Shown here: piece after piece, positions 37,579 through 46,826 of the stretch
Numbering within the stretch: position 1 is the stretch's first letter
Layout: every line of letters starts with the position of its first letter
Assembly (NCBI GenBank): GCA_036960175.1
Contig: JBALWH010000003.1
Coordinates: forward strand, 62,001-126,000
From: Motiliproteus sp036960175
Lineage (GTDB): Bacteria > Pseudomonadota > Gammaproteobacteria > Pseudomonadales > Balneatricaceae
Direction of reading: 5' to 3'
Length of the DNA stretch: 64,000 nt
Position numbers and translations under genes: made by a program
Notes under the pieces: model-generated
Seen by the model: only the letters and a program-made list of their open reading frames with translations
What the model was told of the DNA's origin: nothing
The model's database searches: none

Positions 37579-39129
37579 ATGTTTTCATTTGGGTTGAAGA
37601 AATCCTCTGTATCAAAAAGCTTAGCAATGTTTATTGTCCCCCTATCGATACTAAGCTCTATCTCTATTTCCACATATTCTAAGGAATATATAAAGCCTGA
37701 AAACTGCAAAAAACCGGATATAGGAAAACGTTACTTCATTTCAGCAAAAGGCGACGACAAAAAAGGAAACGGAAGTCGTCTACACCCATGGAATAGCATT
37801 AACCACGGTCTAAAAAAAATACCTGACGGAAATACCCTCATAGTGAAACCAGGTATTTATGATGGTACTACGAATCTTACTCGAAACTTCAAGACAGGTA
37901 TTTTGATAAGGTCGGAATACCCATATGAAGCAATCTTACGAAGTAATTCTAGAGTTCTAAAGTTTAAGGGAGCCGCATCAAATATACATATACAAGGATT
38001 TAACATCTCACATTTCAACCAAGATGCAAAACCATTGGTTATACACATAGATGGCGGTGCGAAAGACCAATTACAAAACATAACAATTGCAAATAACATC
38101 ATTCATGACAGTTTCAACAACGACTTATTAAAGGTAAACAATGGGGCTACTTACATAAAGATAAAGTGCAATTTATTTTATAACCAAGGCGATTCCGATG
38201 AGCATATAGACGTAAATAGCGCGGAACGGATTTCAATCAGTGACAATATTTTCTTCAATTCTTTCGAAAGCTCAAACAGAAAAATAACTTCGAAATCTTC
38301 TAGTTATATAGTTATAAAAGACAGCAATTCCAATAAAGATCAATTCTTAGGTTCTAGAAACATAACGGTAGCTAGAAATGTTTTCTTAAATTGGCAAGGT
38401 TCAATTGGTCATGGATTTATATTAGTCGGTGAGGACGGAAAAGAATATTACGAAGCCAACAAAGTATTCATATTTAACAATTTATTCTTAGGTAACAGCA
38501 CACTACCTATGCGTTCACCATTTGGAATAAAGGGCGCAAAAAACATCCATTTTTTTAATAACACTATTACAGGAGACCTCCCCAGTAATGCGTTTTCTAT
38601 GCGTATAAACAGAGAAGGAAATAATCCGATTAATGACAATATTTTTATTCGGAATAACATTTGGTCTGACCCTAATGGGACAATGGGATCGAGTCCGCAT
38701 CAAAGCAGCAACGATTTTTCGGATACCATTTTTACAGAAATAAATAATTTTGAATTTAAAGACAATCTGATATGGAATGGCGGAAACGCACTCCCCCATT
38801 CTTTACTAGATAAAATAAACCCTTCTAATGACGCCAGCATCGAAATAGCCGACCCTATGTTCAAAGATAATACTAAGTTGAGCATTCCTATCTGGATAGA
38901 AGAGAAAAGGAAATTTGCTGACGGTTCATTCACTATAAGAGAAGTTTTTGAACGGCTTGTTTACTACTATGGTAAACCACAAAACGGGTCGTTAACTCAT
39001 ACAAAAGCGGTATCTAACTACACTCTTAAAACAGACATATTGGGTAATAAACGGAACAAGCCACATTCACGAGGCGCTTATCATATTGATAACACGCCAA
39101 AAAGTAATATTCCGGCTCTTACAGAATAA
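37579..39129 (+). CDS. Secreted right-handed parallel beta-helix protein
   Basis: A 516-residue AT-rich gene. A signal-like N-terminus (KSLAMFIVPLSILSSISIS) precedes a DUF1565-like start (SAKGDDKKGNGSRLHPWNSI) and many beta-helix coils with N-I-x-I-x-N-N-I patterns (NITIANNIIHDS, NIFIRNNIWSD). The fold occurs in polysaccharide lyases, epimerases and surface proteins. In this setting it could cleave or modify the EPS. No lyase-specific Arg/Lys site can be picked with confidence. It has a 208-bp upstream region and is convergent with the next gene. Confidence 0.8.
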   Translation: MFSFGLKKSSVSKSLAMFIVPLSILSSISISTYSKEYIKPENCKKPDIGKRYFISAKGDDKKGNGSRLHPWNSINHGLKKIPDGNTLIVKPGIYDGTTNLTRNFKTGILIRSEYPYEAILRSNSRVLKFKGAASNIHIQGFNISHFNQDAKPLVIHIDGGAKDQLQNITIANNIIHDSFNNDLLKVNNGATYIKIKCNLFYNQGDSDEHIDVNSAERISISDNIFFNSFESSNRKITSKSSSYIVIKDSNSNKDQFLGSRNITVARNVFLNWQGSIGHGFILVGEDGKEYYEANKVFIFNNLFLGNSTLPMRSPFGIKGAKNIHFFNNTITGDLPSNAFSMRINREGNNPINDNIFIRNNIWSDPNGTMGSSPHQSSNDFSDTIFTEINNFEFKDNLIWNGGNALPHSLLDKINPSNDASIEIADPMFKDNTKLSIPIWIEEKRKFADGSFTIREVFERLVYYYGKPQNGSLTHTKAVSNYTLKTDILGNKRNKPHSRGAYHIDNTPKSNIPALTE

Positions 39130-39153
39130 CAATAGCAATCTAAACTTTTCTAA

Positions 39154-40248
39154 TCAACTGAGCACATCTCTGTACAAGTCGATATATCTTTCTGTCATTA
39201 CGTCAAAGGAAAAGTTCTTCTTAACATCAATAAACGCTTGAGAAGACAATTTCTCCTGTAGATCTTTGTCTTTATATAACTTTATAATCTTATTAGCGAT
39301 ATCTGCGCTTGATTTTGGATCAACAAATAGAGCACTTCTATTATCTGAAACAACCTCCCTATTAGCTGGTATGTCAGAAGCTATTATTGCTTTTTTGCTA
39401 CTCATTGCTTCAAGCAAAGATACTGGCAAACCTTCTATTATAGATGGCAATACAAAGATACTTTTCTTATTCAAAAGATTGGAAATATCATCTCGCCTTC
39501 CTAGCATAAAAATATTATCTTCCAATTTATTCTCTGCAATATACTCCTCCAAAATATTTCGTAACTCCCCATCTCCAACAACATACAACTTTATATCAGG
39601 AATCACTCTCATCACAATATTTATTGCTTCAAAAAGCAACATGTGATTTTTTTGGAAACACAGCCTTGCAACGATAATCAATGAGTTCTCAACATCTGCC
39701 GTATGCTCGCCGCTAAAATCTTCAACGTTGACACCATTATGAATACTTACAACTTTCTTCTTTCGGACTCCTACCCGCAACAGGTCCTGCCTAAGATGCA
39801 TACCAACTGTTATTATCTTATCCGTATAAATAGATAACAAAAAAGAAAGTAAATCCCACCTAAACCTTTTCACAAATCCATATTTATAAGTCCCAGAATG
39901 GATAGTAGAAATTATTGGCTTTTTTGTTTTCCTAGATGCTAAAACCCCATACAGCCAAGTATTTTGTGCATGCGAATGCACAATATCGATATTCAGATCC
40001 TCTATTACTTTTGTTAACTTAGAAATCAACTCAAAATCGATACCGTGCTTCTTATTTAAAGAAATGATATTTACATCATATTTAGAAAACTCTTCCTCTA
40101 TTCCTTTCAAAGAAGAAAAAACAACTATATGAAATTTGTATTCAGTATGGTTTTTATGTGAATTTTTACAAAACTCCAACAATAGCTTTTCAATACCACC
40201 AACACCAAGAGAGTAATTAATCAACAAAACATTGATTTTTTTCATCAA
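39154..40248 (-). CDS. Glycosyltransferase family 4
   Basis: A 364-residue GT-B enzyme. The N-terminal acceptor domain starts MMKKINVLLINYSLGVGGIE; the donor domain has NGVNVEDF, SLIIVARLCFQKNH, and EGLPVSLLEAMSSKKAI with the E-x7-E nucleotide-sugar motif. The gene is markedly AT-rich compared with the operon upstream. It is the last gene of the minus-strand EPS operon and probably adds one sugar of the repeat unit on the cytoplasmic face. Confidence 0.9.
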   Translation of the reverse strand: MMKKINVLLINYSLGVGGIEKLLLEFCKNSHKNHTEYKFHIVVFSSLKGIEEEFSKYDVNIISLNKKHGIDFELISKLTKVIEDLNIDIVHSHAQNTWLYGVLASRKTKKPIISTIHSGTYKYGFVKRFRWDLLSFLLSIYTDKIITVGMHLRQDLLRVGVRKKKVVSIHNGVNVEDFSGEHTADVENSLIIVARLCFQKNHMLLFEAINIVMRVIPDIKLYVVGDGELRNILEEYIAENKLEDNIFMLGRRDDISNLLNKKSIFVLPSIIEGLPVSLLEAMSSKKAIIASDIPANREVVSDNRSALFVDPKSSADIANKIIKLYKDKDLQEKLSSQAFIDVKKNFSFDVMTERYIDLYRDVLS

Positions 40249-40292
40249 ACACCTTCACATTAACAATCAGCAACATTAATAAGCTTGGTGTT

Positions 40293-41291
40293 CTATAGGC
40301 TTCGTGCCAACAAACAGTTTATTTTAAAAATTTCTTCATTATATGCACCTTCAACCGAAAACCGGCCCAACCGGAAACAATTTACAGAGATATTTTTATT
40401 TTTAAAATATTCAAAAGTAAATGCCATTTCATACCCATGACTTCTCACTTTAGAAAACATCTTCGAGTCATATGTATCAATCCCACCAACGGGGTAAGAC
40501 AACGCACACACATCGATCCCAAGCTTTTCTTCCAGTAATGATTTTGAGTAGGAAAGCTCGAAATCTAGCTCCTCCTCGTTCAGCTCGGTGAAAATCTTAT
40601 GTGAATGAGAGTGTGCACCTATACTCATTCCTGAATCAGTTATTTTTTTTAGTTGCTCCCATGTCATGAACATCGAATCACCGGAGGTGACAGCTATTTT
40701 TTTCCCGGTTATTTCTCGTAGCTGCTCTAATTGCTCGCCCACAGTGAAACTACTTGATTTCATCTGCTTTAAAATCTTCCTCACATCATTCTTATAGTTT
40801 TCTGTACGCGTGATGTTAACCGTATCGTTCCAACCCGCTAAACGAAGACTATCTTGTGACAGCTGACGAATATGCCAGGCAACTTCATCCCACCAAGGAA
40901 CAATACCCGAATCAATAAGGCTAGTGGTTATAAAAAAGGTTGCAGGAATAGCTGCTGATTTAAGAATAGGAAATGCAATGTCAAAATTATCTCGATAGCC
41001 ATCATCAAATGTAATCATAGCCAGAGGTTCTCTTATGGGTTCGCCTGTGGCTACTATCTCCTTTAGCTCCTCCATAGAAATGACCCTGAAATTAGATTTG
41101 ATCAAATCTATATATTTAACCAGATCTTCTTCTGAGCACGAGTAAACACAAGGGTCAAATTCCGTCTTTTTCCAGTCACCAATACGATGGAAATTAAAAC
41201 AATAAAGTCCATTTACGCGATTTTTCCATAACAGCTTACCCAGGCCAGATTTTATAAATACATTCCGCATAAATGTCGTCATATCCATCAT
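40293..41291 (-). CDS. Polysaccharide deacetylase family protein (NodB-like)
   Basis: A 332-residue carbohydrate esterase family 4 protein. The catalytic motif 1 is ITFDDGYRDN (Asp base and metal Asp), motif 2 is IGAHSHSH (metal His pair), and ALSYPVGG gives motif 3. There is no signal peptide, so like the XrtA-associated deacetylases it is probably cytoplasmic or membrane-associated. It would remove N-acetyl groups from hexosamine precursors or EPS. It overlaps the next upstream gene by 4 bp (ATGA). Confidence 0.92.
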   Translation of the reverse strand: MMDMTTFMRNVFIKSGLGKLLWKNRVNGLYCFNFHRIGDWKKTEFDPCVYSCSEEDLVKYIDLIKSNFRVISMEELKEIVATGEPIREPLAMITFDDGYRDNFDIAFPILKSAAIPATFFITTSLIDSGIVPWWDEVAWHIRQLSQDSLRLAGWNDTVNITRTENYKNDVRKILKQMKSSSFTVGEQLEQLREITGKKIAVTSGDSMFMTWEQLKKITDSGMSIGAHSHSHKIFTELNEEELDFELSYSKSLLEEKLGIDVCALSYPVGGIDTYDSKMFSKVRSHGYEMAFTFEYFKNKNISVNCFRLGRFSVEGAYNEEIFKINCLLARSL

Positions 41292-42448
41292 GACTTCCCA
41301 ACAAAACTGGGTTTTTGAAGAACATAATCCCGATATTCATTGGGATCACCAACTTGCCCTTCTTCAGCCGCACGGATGATATTGAACATTTCTCTGGAGT
41401 TTACGTAATGAAGGACGTATTCAGATCCGTCATTGTATACAGATTCCAAATAGTTAAACATTTCATCTACAGGCTCACCAAGCAGTACATCCATATCCCG
41501 CTCCTGAGTTCCATGGGTATGTACCTTGATAAAGAGCCATTCTGGCCGCCCCTTCACGTGTACATTAGCATCGACCCACAAGTCAACACGGTCTTTAGTT
41601 GGCTCCATTCCCCGGCGAATATCTGAATTTTCAATCTGAGGAAAGATCCCCTTCTTCAGCTTTTTCCAATTCAACATGAGCGGGCCATTCACGAGTAGAA
41701 GGTCCCCCCAAGGCGGCCTCCCCACTTCAGCATGCTGCCCGGTATTGTGTGATTTTGGCTTATCCGGATCATCCTTGGCGTAGTAAATACTGTTAATCGT
41801 TTTTGGCTGAGTCGAATGAGGTGCAGAAGGATAGGTAAAGTCAGCGTAACAGCCCGTTTCCTTGAGGATTATTAGCTCGTCATTAACGCCACATAACCTG
41901 CCTTCTGGGCCTGAGTTATCGAGTGTCCAATTACCATGAATAAATCCGTAGGCCAGCTCACCCGTATCAGGATAACGGCTCAAAGCACCATGATTTTCAT
42001 GTAAGATTTTGCAAAACCGAGTTAAGGTTTTGCGCAAATTTCCGGAGGTATCATCATCATGATGCAGATGAACTTCTATCTCGCCAAAACCATCAGCACA
42101 CAACTGCGCGAGCTTATCCAGATGCTCCTTCCGGTACTCTTCTTCAGGGTAGAAAAAAGTGTGTTGCGGGTAATTGCCATCGGCATCCTTATGCTTTGCC
42201 GCCATTTTTGGGTAACCCTGACACCAGCGATCTACCCGCTGCCGTTCTATTTCAACATCAGTTACCTGGCCCCATTGGGGCTCGAAATGATCAACAAAGG
42301 AAAAAACGATGTGCTTAGGCCCTTTAACATTCTTATCTGCAAATAAACGTTGGGATACGTACTGAGGCATCCATTCCAGCATATTTTTCTTTTTCAAAAT
42401 GAAATAAAGCGCACCGGCCAAAATAAGAACGAATATAAGTACGTACAT
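41288..42448 (-). CDS. Membrane-anchored deacetylase-fold protein of unknown function
   Basis: A 386-residue protein with one N-terminal membrane anchor (residues 2-18). SFVDHFEP could be a divergent motif 1 and EVHLHHDDDT a motif 2 (His-x-His-His) of the NodB/glycoside hydrolase-deacetylase barrel; GFIHGNWTLDNS follows with a conserved-looking Trp. Later signatures are GRPPWGDLLLVNGPL and FIKVHTHGTQERDMD. I do not recall a tested function. It is translationally coupled to a canonical deacetylase (4-bp overlap) and to a GT2 (1-bp overlap), so it should act on the same glycan. Confidence 0.7.
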   Translation of the reverse strand: MYVLIFVLILAGALYFILKKKNMLEWMPQYVSQRLFADKNVKGPKHIVFSFVDHFEPQWGQVTDVEIERQRVDRWCQGYPKMAAKHKDADGNYPQHTFFYPEEEYRKEHLDKLAQLCADGFGEIEVHLHHDDDTSGNLRKTLTRFCKILHENHGALSRYPDTGELAYGFIHGNWTLDNSGPEGRLCGVNDELIILKETGCYADFTYPSAPHSTQPKTINSIYYAKDDPDKPKSHNTGQHAEVGRPPWGDLLLVNGPLMLNWKKLKKGIFPQIENSDIRRGMEPTKDRVDLWVDANVHVKGRPEWLFIKVHTHGTQERDMDVLLGEPVDEMFNYLESVYNDGSEYVLHYVNSREMFNIIRAAEEGQVGDPNEYRDYVLQKPSFVGKS

Positions 42449-43620
42449 TATCGGGATGTCCTTTGCCAGCTACCCTGAACATTAGAATTAAAATAACGAA
42501 TAAAACCGATCAAAAGAGAAAAATTCATCGATACAAAAAAAGCGCATAAAGCCACGATAGTTGACGGAGACTGATTGGCTTTCTGTTTAACGATCCCACG
42601 ATATGCAATCCAATAAAACAAAAGCTGGAGTAAAAACAGCAGCGCATAGAATGGCTCGCCAATCATCAGAAAATTGGAAACAAGCGCCACGATCATTAAA
42701 TGAGGAACAAACCAACGAATAACCTTGTGGCTGACGTAAGTAAAAAACCGCCAGCCCAAGCTAGGGTTTAAAGCCCAGTACATGGAAAAAAATGCCTGGT
42801 AGTTTCCTAATCCAATGCGGATCCGTCGACCTTCCTCTGCGGTAAGGCCGGGAGCAACCTCCTCAACAGCAACCGCTTCTGGATCATAGACAGTCTTAAA
42901 ATTCTGCTGCGCCACATTCATTACAATTTGATAATCATCAATGATCGTATTAGCTGGCAGCGGTCGAAACAGCTCTTTACGTATTGCGTAAATTGCGCCA
43001 TTCGCACCCAAAAGAGCACCGAGACGAGACTCGTGGAATTTAAGCACCTGCTCATAGCGCCAATAAACACTATCTTTGTTCTCACCGGAAGCCGCGTCAA
43101 CCAAGTGAAGCTCTCCGCAAACGGCACCAATTTCCGGCCTATCAAAATGCCTTACTAGTTTGGAAACAGCATCTTTCTCAAAATGAGTATTAGCATCAGA
43201 CATAATCACAATCTCGTCTTGAACCTCAGACATAAGGTCGTTAAGAACGCTCATTTTCCCGCGATTAACATCGAAGATATGGGCATTCAAGCGATCATCG
43301 TGAATACTTCTTAAAATCTCTGCCGTTGTATCGCTGCTACCATCGGAACCTATATAAATGGTTAATCTGTCTTTGGGATAGTCCAGCTCAAGAAGATTTT
43401 TAACACGCTGTTCTATGCAACCTTCCTCGTTATAGGCGGCTATAACAATAGATACAGCCGGAAATTCATTAAGTGCTTTGGATCTGCGCTGATGGCGACG
43501 CCATAGATAACTAGTATCCCGCATCGACTGCTTCAAACCACTTAAAATAAAAAGGAGTATCGGATAGATAAAATAGGTATACGCAATAAGACCGATACTC
43601 AGCCAGACCAGTAGTTCCAC
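42448..43620 (-). CDS. Membrane glycosyltransferase family 2
   Basis: A 390-residue processive-type GT2 with one N-terminal membrane segment and three near the C-terminus (about 300-380). The GT-A domain has VSIVIAAYNEEGCIE, YIGSDGSSDTT, the D-x-D equivalent SDANTHFE, IDDYQIV and RRIRIGLGNYQ in place of the QxxRW motif. It resembles PgaC/hyaluronan-type synthases and would add sugars at the membrane. Its stop overlaps the next start (TAATG). Confidence 0.9.
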   Translation of the reverse strand: MELLVWLSIGLIAYTYFIYPILLFILSGLKQSMRDTSYLWRRHQRRSKALNEFPAVSIVIAAYNEEGCIEQRVKNLLELDYPKDRLTIYIGSDGSSDTTAEILRSIHDDRLNAHIFDVNRGKMSVLNDLMSEVQDEIVIMSDANTHFEKDAVSKLVRHFDRPEIGAVCGELHLVDAASGENKDSVYWRYEQVLKFHESRLGALLGANGAIYAIRKELFRPLPANTIIDDYQIVMNVAQQNFKTVYDPEAVAVEEVAPGLTAEEGRRIRIGLGNYQAFFSMYWALNPSLGWRFFTYVSHKVIRWFVPHLMIVALVSNFLMIGEPFYALLFLLQLLFYWIAYRGIVKQKANQSPSTIVALCAFFVSMNFSLLIGFIRYFNSNVQGSWQRTSR

Positions 43621-44145
43621 TTAATGAGTATCTCCTGTATCTGTATTGAGATAGGGTTTCGCGGGAATTCCCAGCAATGTTGAACCCTCTGCTGCATCTT
43701 TAGTCACAACAGCATTTGCACCGACTTTAACGTTATTCTCAAGCAACAACTGGCCGATAATTTTCGCCCCTGAGCCGACAAATATATTATTGAGCAATTT
43801 TGGAGATTTACCCTTTTCATCACCAATTACCACACCGCTTTCTAAAGTCACATTAACACCACCGCGAACCTTAGAGTTAATAACGATACCCACGGGGTGC
43901 ATAATGACAAACCCATGGCCAAACTCAGCTCCAATACCAATAACGCAGCCATTAAGGAGCTTATTCAGATATTGAAATAGGTAAGCAACCAATGAAAGAC
44001 GATGACCGGCAAACCAGCGCATACAGCGGTACAAAATATTCGCAGTTGTACCATCAGACATCAATATCCTAAGGAAGCTTACTGTAGCGCCGTCTTCTTC
44101 AAAGATTTGTTGCTTACGCTTTAAATCCGCTCTTAGCTTATCCAT
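43621..44145 (-). CDS. Hexapeptide-repeat O-acetyltransferase (CysE-like)
   Basis: A 174-residue left-handed beta-helix acyltransferase. A helical N-terminus (about 1-65) precedes hexapeptide coils: GIGAEFGHGFVIMHPVG with the catalytic His, VNVTLESGVVIGDEKGKSP, and IFVGSGAKIIGQLLLENN. The layout matches the serine acetyltransferase family found in EPS clusters, where such proteins acetylate sugars. It abuts the GT2 gene directly and overlaps the upstream GT4 by 8 bp. Confidence 0.85.
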   Translation of the reverse strand: MDKLRADLKRKQQIFEEDGATVSFLRILMSDGTTANILYRCMRWFAGHRLSLVAYLFQYLNKLLNGCVIGIGAEFGHGFVIMHPVGIVINSKVRGGVNVTLESGVVIGDEKGKSPKLLNNIFVGSGAKIIGQLLLENNVKVGANAVVTKDAAEGSTLLGIPAKPYLNTDTGDTH

Positions 44146-45352
44146 GACTCACCAAGCTGATTATCTGTTCCGCATTGTGACGCCATTGACGTTCACGTTC
44201 TATATATTCGCGGGCAAAACCCCCTACTTGTTTAAGTTCCTGTCTATCATCAATGAGTTGCAGGACCTTATCAATACAAGCTTTACGATCATTGGCTTTA
44301 AATAGCCAACTGGTCTTCCCGTCCTCCACAACCTCGGCGATCGGTGAAAAATCAGGGGCTACCATACCCTTAGCCATAGCCATAAATTCAAACAACTTCA
44401 TTGGAGAGCCATAGTCATTTGAGTCTGGCAAAATGCCGAAATCCATCGCTGATAGATAGCGAGCAACATCGGTATGCTCTACCCGCCCTGGCAGGATCAC
44501 CTGTGATTCCACACCAGCCTGAGATACACGATTTCGAATAGATTCGTAGCACACACCATCACCCACTAGAAGTAGCACCAAATTTGGTACTTCTTTCAAT
44601 CGATCTGCAATCATCTCCACAAACCAATCAATGCCGTGCCAATATACGAACGCGCCGACATAACCCAGCACCACCTTATCATCGATTCCAAGTTCGACCC
44701 GCAGCGCTTGAGCATCGGCATCATTAAGGACGAATTTATCTAAGTCTGCAGCGTTGGGAGATACTACCGATGAGGTGATTTCACCATAAGCATCTGTCGC
44801 TACCTGTTGAAAATGACTCGAAATAAAGACCAACCCAGTGGCATTACTAAAGATCCAGCGTTCAATTCGACAGGCAAACTTTCTAAAATAAAGTGAACGG
44901 ACACGATCGACCAATGCAGAATCATTTATTTCAAGAACGATAGGAATATTATGGCGCTTACACCACCATACTGTGGCAAACATAAACAAAGAATAACGTT
45001 CGTAAATCATCTGGATATCTAACGCAGATACCGTTTTTCGAACTCGAAACCAAGCCACAAGATTATAGGCGAGCTCGAAAAGTTCAAACGCAAATTCAGG
45101 GACATGCTTGGTTAAGTCGGTCAACCAGCGTAATGGGTTTGTTGTCGCTGATTCTTTACTTGCCACCTTGCTGCTTTCAGGTTGCTTAGCTTCTGATGAT
45201 TGCTGAGGCTTTTCCTCTTCTTCCGGATCAGCTCCAGGCAAGGACAAAATCGATACCTTATGACCCAGCTCTCTCAGACCTTTAACAACACCTCGTATAT
45301 GAACGCCTTCGGCGCCCCTTCCCCGAGTCCGATGATGGAATAGAATATTCAT
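44138..45352 (-). CDS. Glycosyltransferase family 4
   Basis: A 404-residue GT-B enzyme. MNILFHHRTRGRGAEGVHIR is a typical start. A 35-residue polar insert (PEEEEKPQQSSEAKQPESSK) lies at about 45-85. The donor domain has VVLGYVGAFVYWHG, LPGRVEHTDV and GSPMKLFEFMAMAKG, the last with a variant E-x7-E. It is part of the tightly packed minus-strand operon. Confidence 0.88.
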   Translation of the reverse strand: MNILFHHRTRGRGAEGVHIRGVVKGLRELGHKVSILSLPGADPEEEEKPQQSSEAKQPESSKVASKESATTNPLRWLTDLTKHVPEFAFELFELAYNLVAWFRVRKTVSALDIQMIYERYSLFMFATVWWCKRHNIPIVLEINDSALVDRVRSLYFRKFACRIERWIFSNATGLVFISSHFQQVATDAYGEITSSVVSPNAADLDKFVLNDADAQALRVELGIDDKVVLGYVGAFVYWHGIDWFVEMIADRLKEVPNLVLLLVGDGVCYESIRNRVSQAGVESQVILPGRVEHTDVARYLSAMDFGILPDSNDYGSPMKLFEFMAMAKGMVAPDFSPIAEVVEDGKTSWLFKANDRKACIDKVLQLIDDRQELKQVGGFAREYIERERQWRHNAEQIISLVSHG

Positions 45353-45704
45353 AGTTATTATTTACAAAACCCCAAACTTAAAATCCTAATATTTCCACAA
45401 CGGGATAGACACATCGACAGTAAAATACATGAAATCCCCAGCGTAGCGTTTAACAATGACGCCTCGATTTGGAAGCGAACAGCAAGTAAAACAGCAACTA
45501 GTCTTACGTAAGGTATAGCCGCAGGTCCTTTCAACAAGCCATGGTGATAATATTTCTGGTCTTGTCGCTTACTTATATGAAAGCGCTTCATATTACCAAT
45601 CAGCAGTTACAACGCAAACACTAGCAGCAAGAAAACACTTATATTATCAATAGTTTCCCGTATAACACTGTCCCATCAAGTTAAAAAGACATATGACAAT
45701 AAAA
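45353..45704. other. Gap inside the glycosyltransferase operon
   Basis: 352 bp without a convincing gene. A 77-codon minus-strand frame at 45358-45591 (MKRFHISKRQDQKYY) has a hydrophobic centre but no ribosome-binding site. The size is unusual for this otherwise overlapping operon, so it may be the relic of a deleted gene or may hold an internal promoter. Confidence 0.35.
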
Positions 45705-46826
45705 TTAGCCGTTTAGCATATTCAATAGCTGCTGTTTGTTGATTTCCCAAGAAAACTGAGAGGCATGTTGCTGGATTTTTTTTGAATCCCACGTTTTGTC
45801 CAATAATTCCCCTAAGCCCCGCGCCACTTCGGCGGAATCTTTTTCCTTAATCAGTAAGCCGCTGACACCTTCTTCCATAACTTCTGGAATACCTCCAACA
45901 CGGGTAGCCAGCACTGGTGTTCCGCATGCCATTGCTTCGAGAACAACATTGGGAACACCCTCATTATAACTGGGCAACACCAACGCTCTGGCAGATCTCA
46001 TCAATGGCGGCAAGCAATCGTGATCAACGTTGCCTAATAACTTCACCCGGTCTGCTATGCCAAACTCCTGGGCCTGATTTTTTAGCTGCTCAGCCATTAC
46101 ACCACCACCAGCATAAACCAGATGCAGATCGGGATAACTACTAGTAATGGCAGCGAAACCTTCCAACAACTCTAAAACGCCCTTCTCCCGCTTCAAGTTG
46201 CCGACAAAAAGAACATACGAAGGCAATTCCTCTGAACCGCTGCCAGAGCCAAATTTATTATGATCAACACCATTATAAATGGTATGAATTTTATGTCCGT
46301 TTACTCCGATTTTCTTAAGCTCAGCGGCCAACGCCTTCGATACTGATAGTATCCCTGTAGCCTGCTCGGAGGCCCACCTAATCTGCTTGGCACGGGCAGG
46401 TACCCGACCATGAATATTAACATCGGACCCATGTACTTTGAAAAAGAACCTAACTCGGAGCAATCGGCTCAACCAAGCACCAGCTACTCCTTCTGGATAC
46501 GCCCAACTCGCAAGAATAAGCTCCGGCTGGCGACGTTTTAACCAAAATCCAGAATGCAGCAATATCGAAAACAACATAAACCAACTGTAAAAACGTCGGC
46601 CGAATTTTGGGAGGTAAAAATAGGGAACATAACGGGTGTGCGCCGTTTGTTTTATCTGATTTCTGTTTTTAAACCATTCACCGAAGGCCACTGGAATCAA
46701 TATTGACAGATCGTATTCGTCTTGCAGCAACTGAAACTGCTGATGATTAAATACGGCCCTATTAGGTTCCCAAGGTAACGGATATAAATTGGTTAGTATG
46801 ACGAGTGATTTTTTATAATCAGACAT
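45705..46826 (-). CDS. Glycosyltransferase family 4
   Basis: A 373-residue GT-B enzyme. The N-terminus VILTNLYPLPWEPNRAVFN is typical of exosortase-cluster GT4 proteins. FFKVHGSDVN, NGVDHNKF, VLFVGNLKREKG and PSYNEGVPNVVLEAMACG (E-x7-E) mark the donor-binding half. It overlaps the upstream adenylate-forming enzyme gene by 8 bp. Confidence 0.92.
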   Translation of the reverse strand: MSDYKKSLVILTNLYPLPWEPNRAVFNHQQFQLLQDEYDLSILIPVAFGEWFKNRNQIKQTAHTRYVPYFYLPKFGRRFYSWFMLFSILLHSGFWLKRRQPELILASWAYPEGVAGAWLSRLLRVRFFFKVHGSDVNIHGRVPARAKQIRWASEQATGILSVSKALAAELKKIGVNGHKIHTIYNGVDHNKFGSGSGSEELPSYVLFVGNLKREKGVLELLEGFAAITSSYPDLHLVYAGGGVMAEQLKNQAQEFGIADRVKLLGNVDHDCLPPLMRSARALVLPSYNEGVPNVVLEAMACGTPVLATRVGGIPEVMEEGVSGLLIKEKDSAEVARGLGELLDKTWDSKKIQQHASQFSWEINKQQLLNMLNG

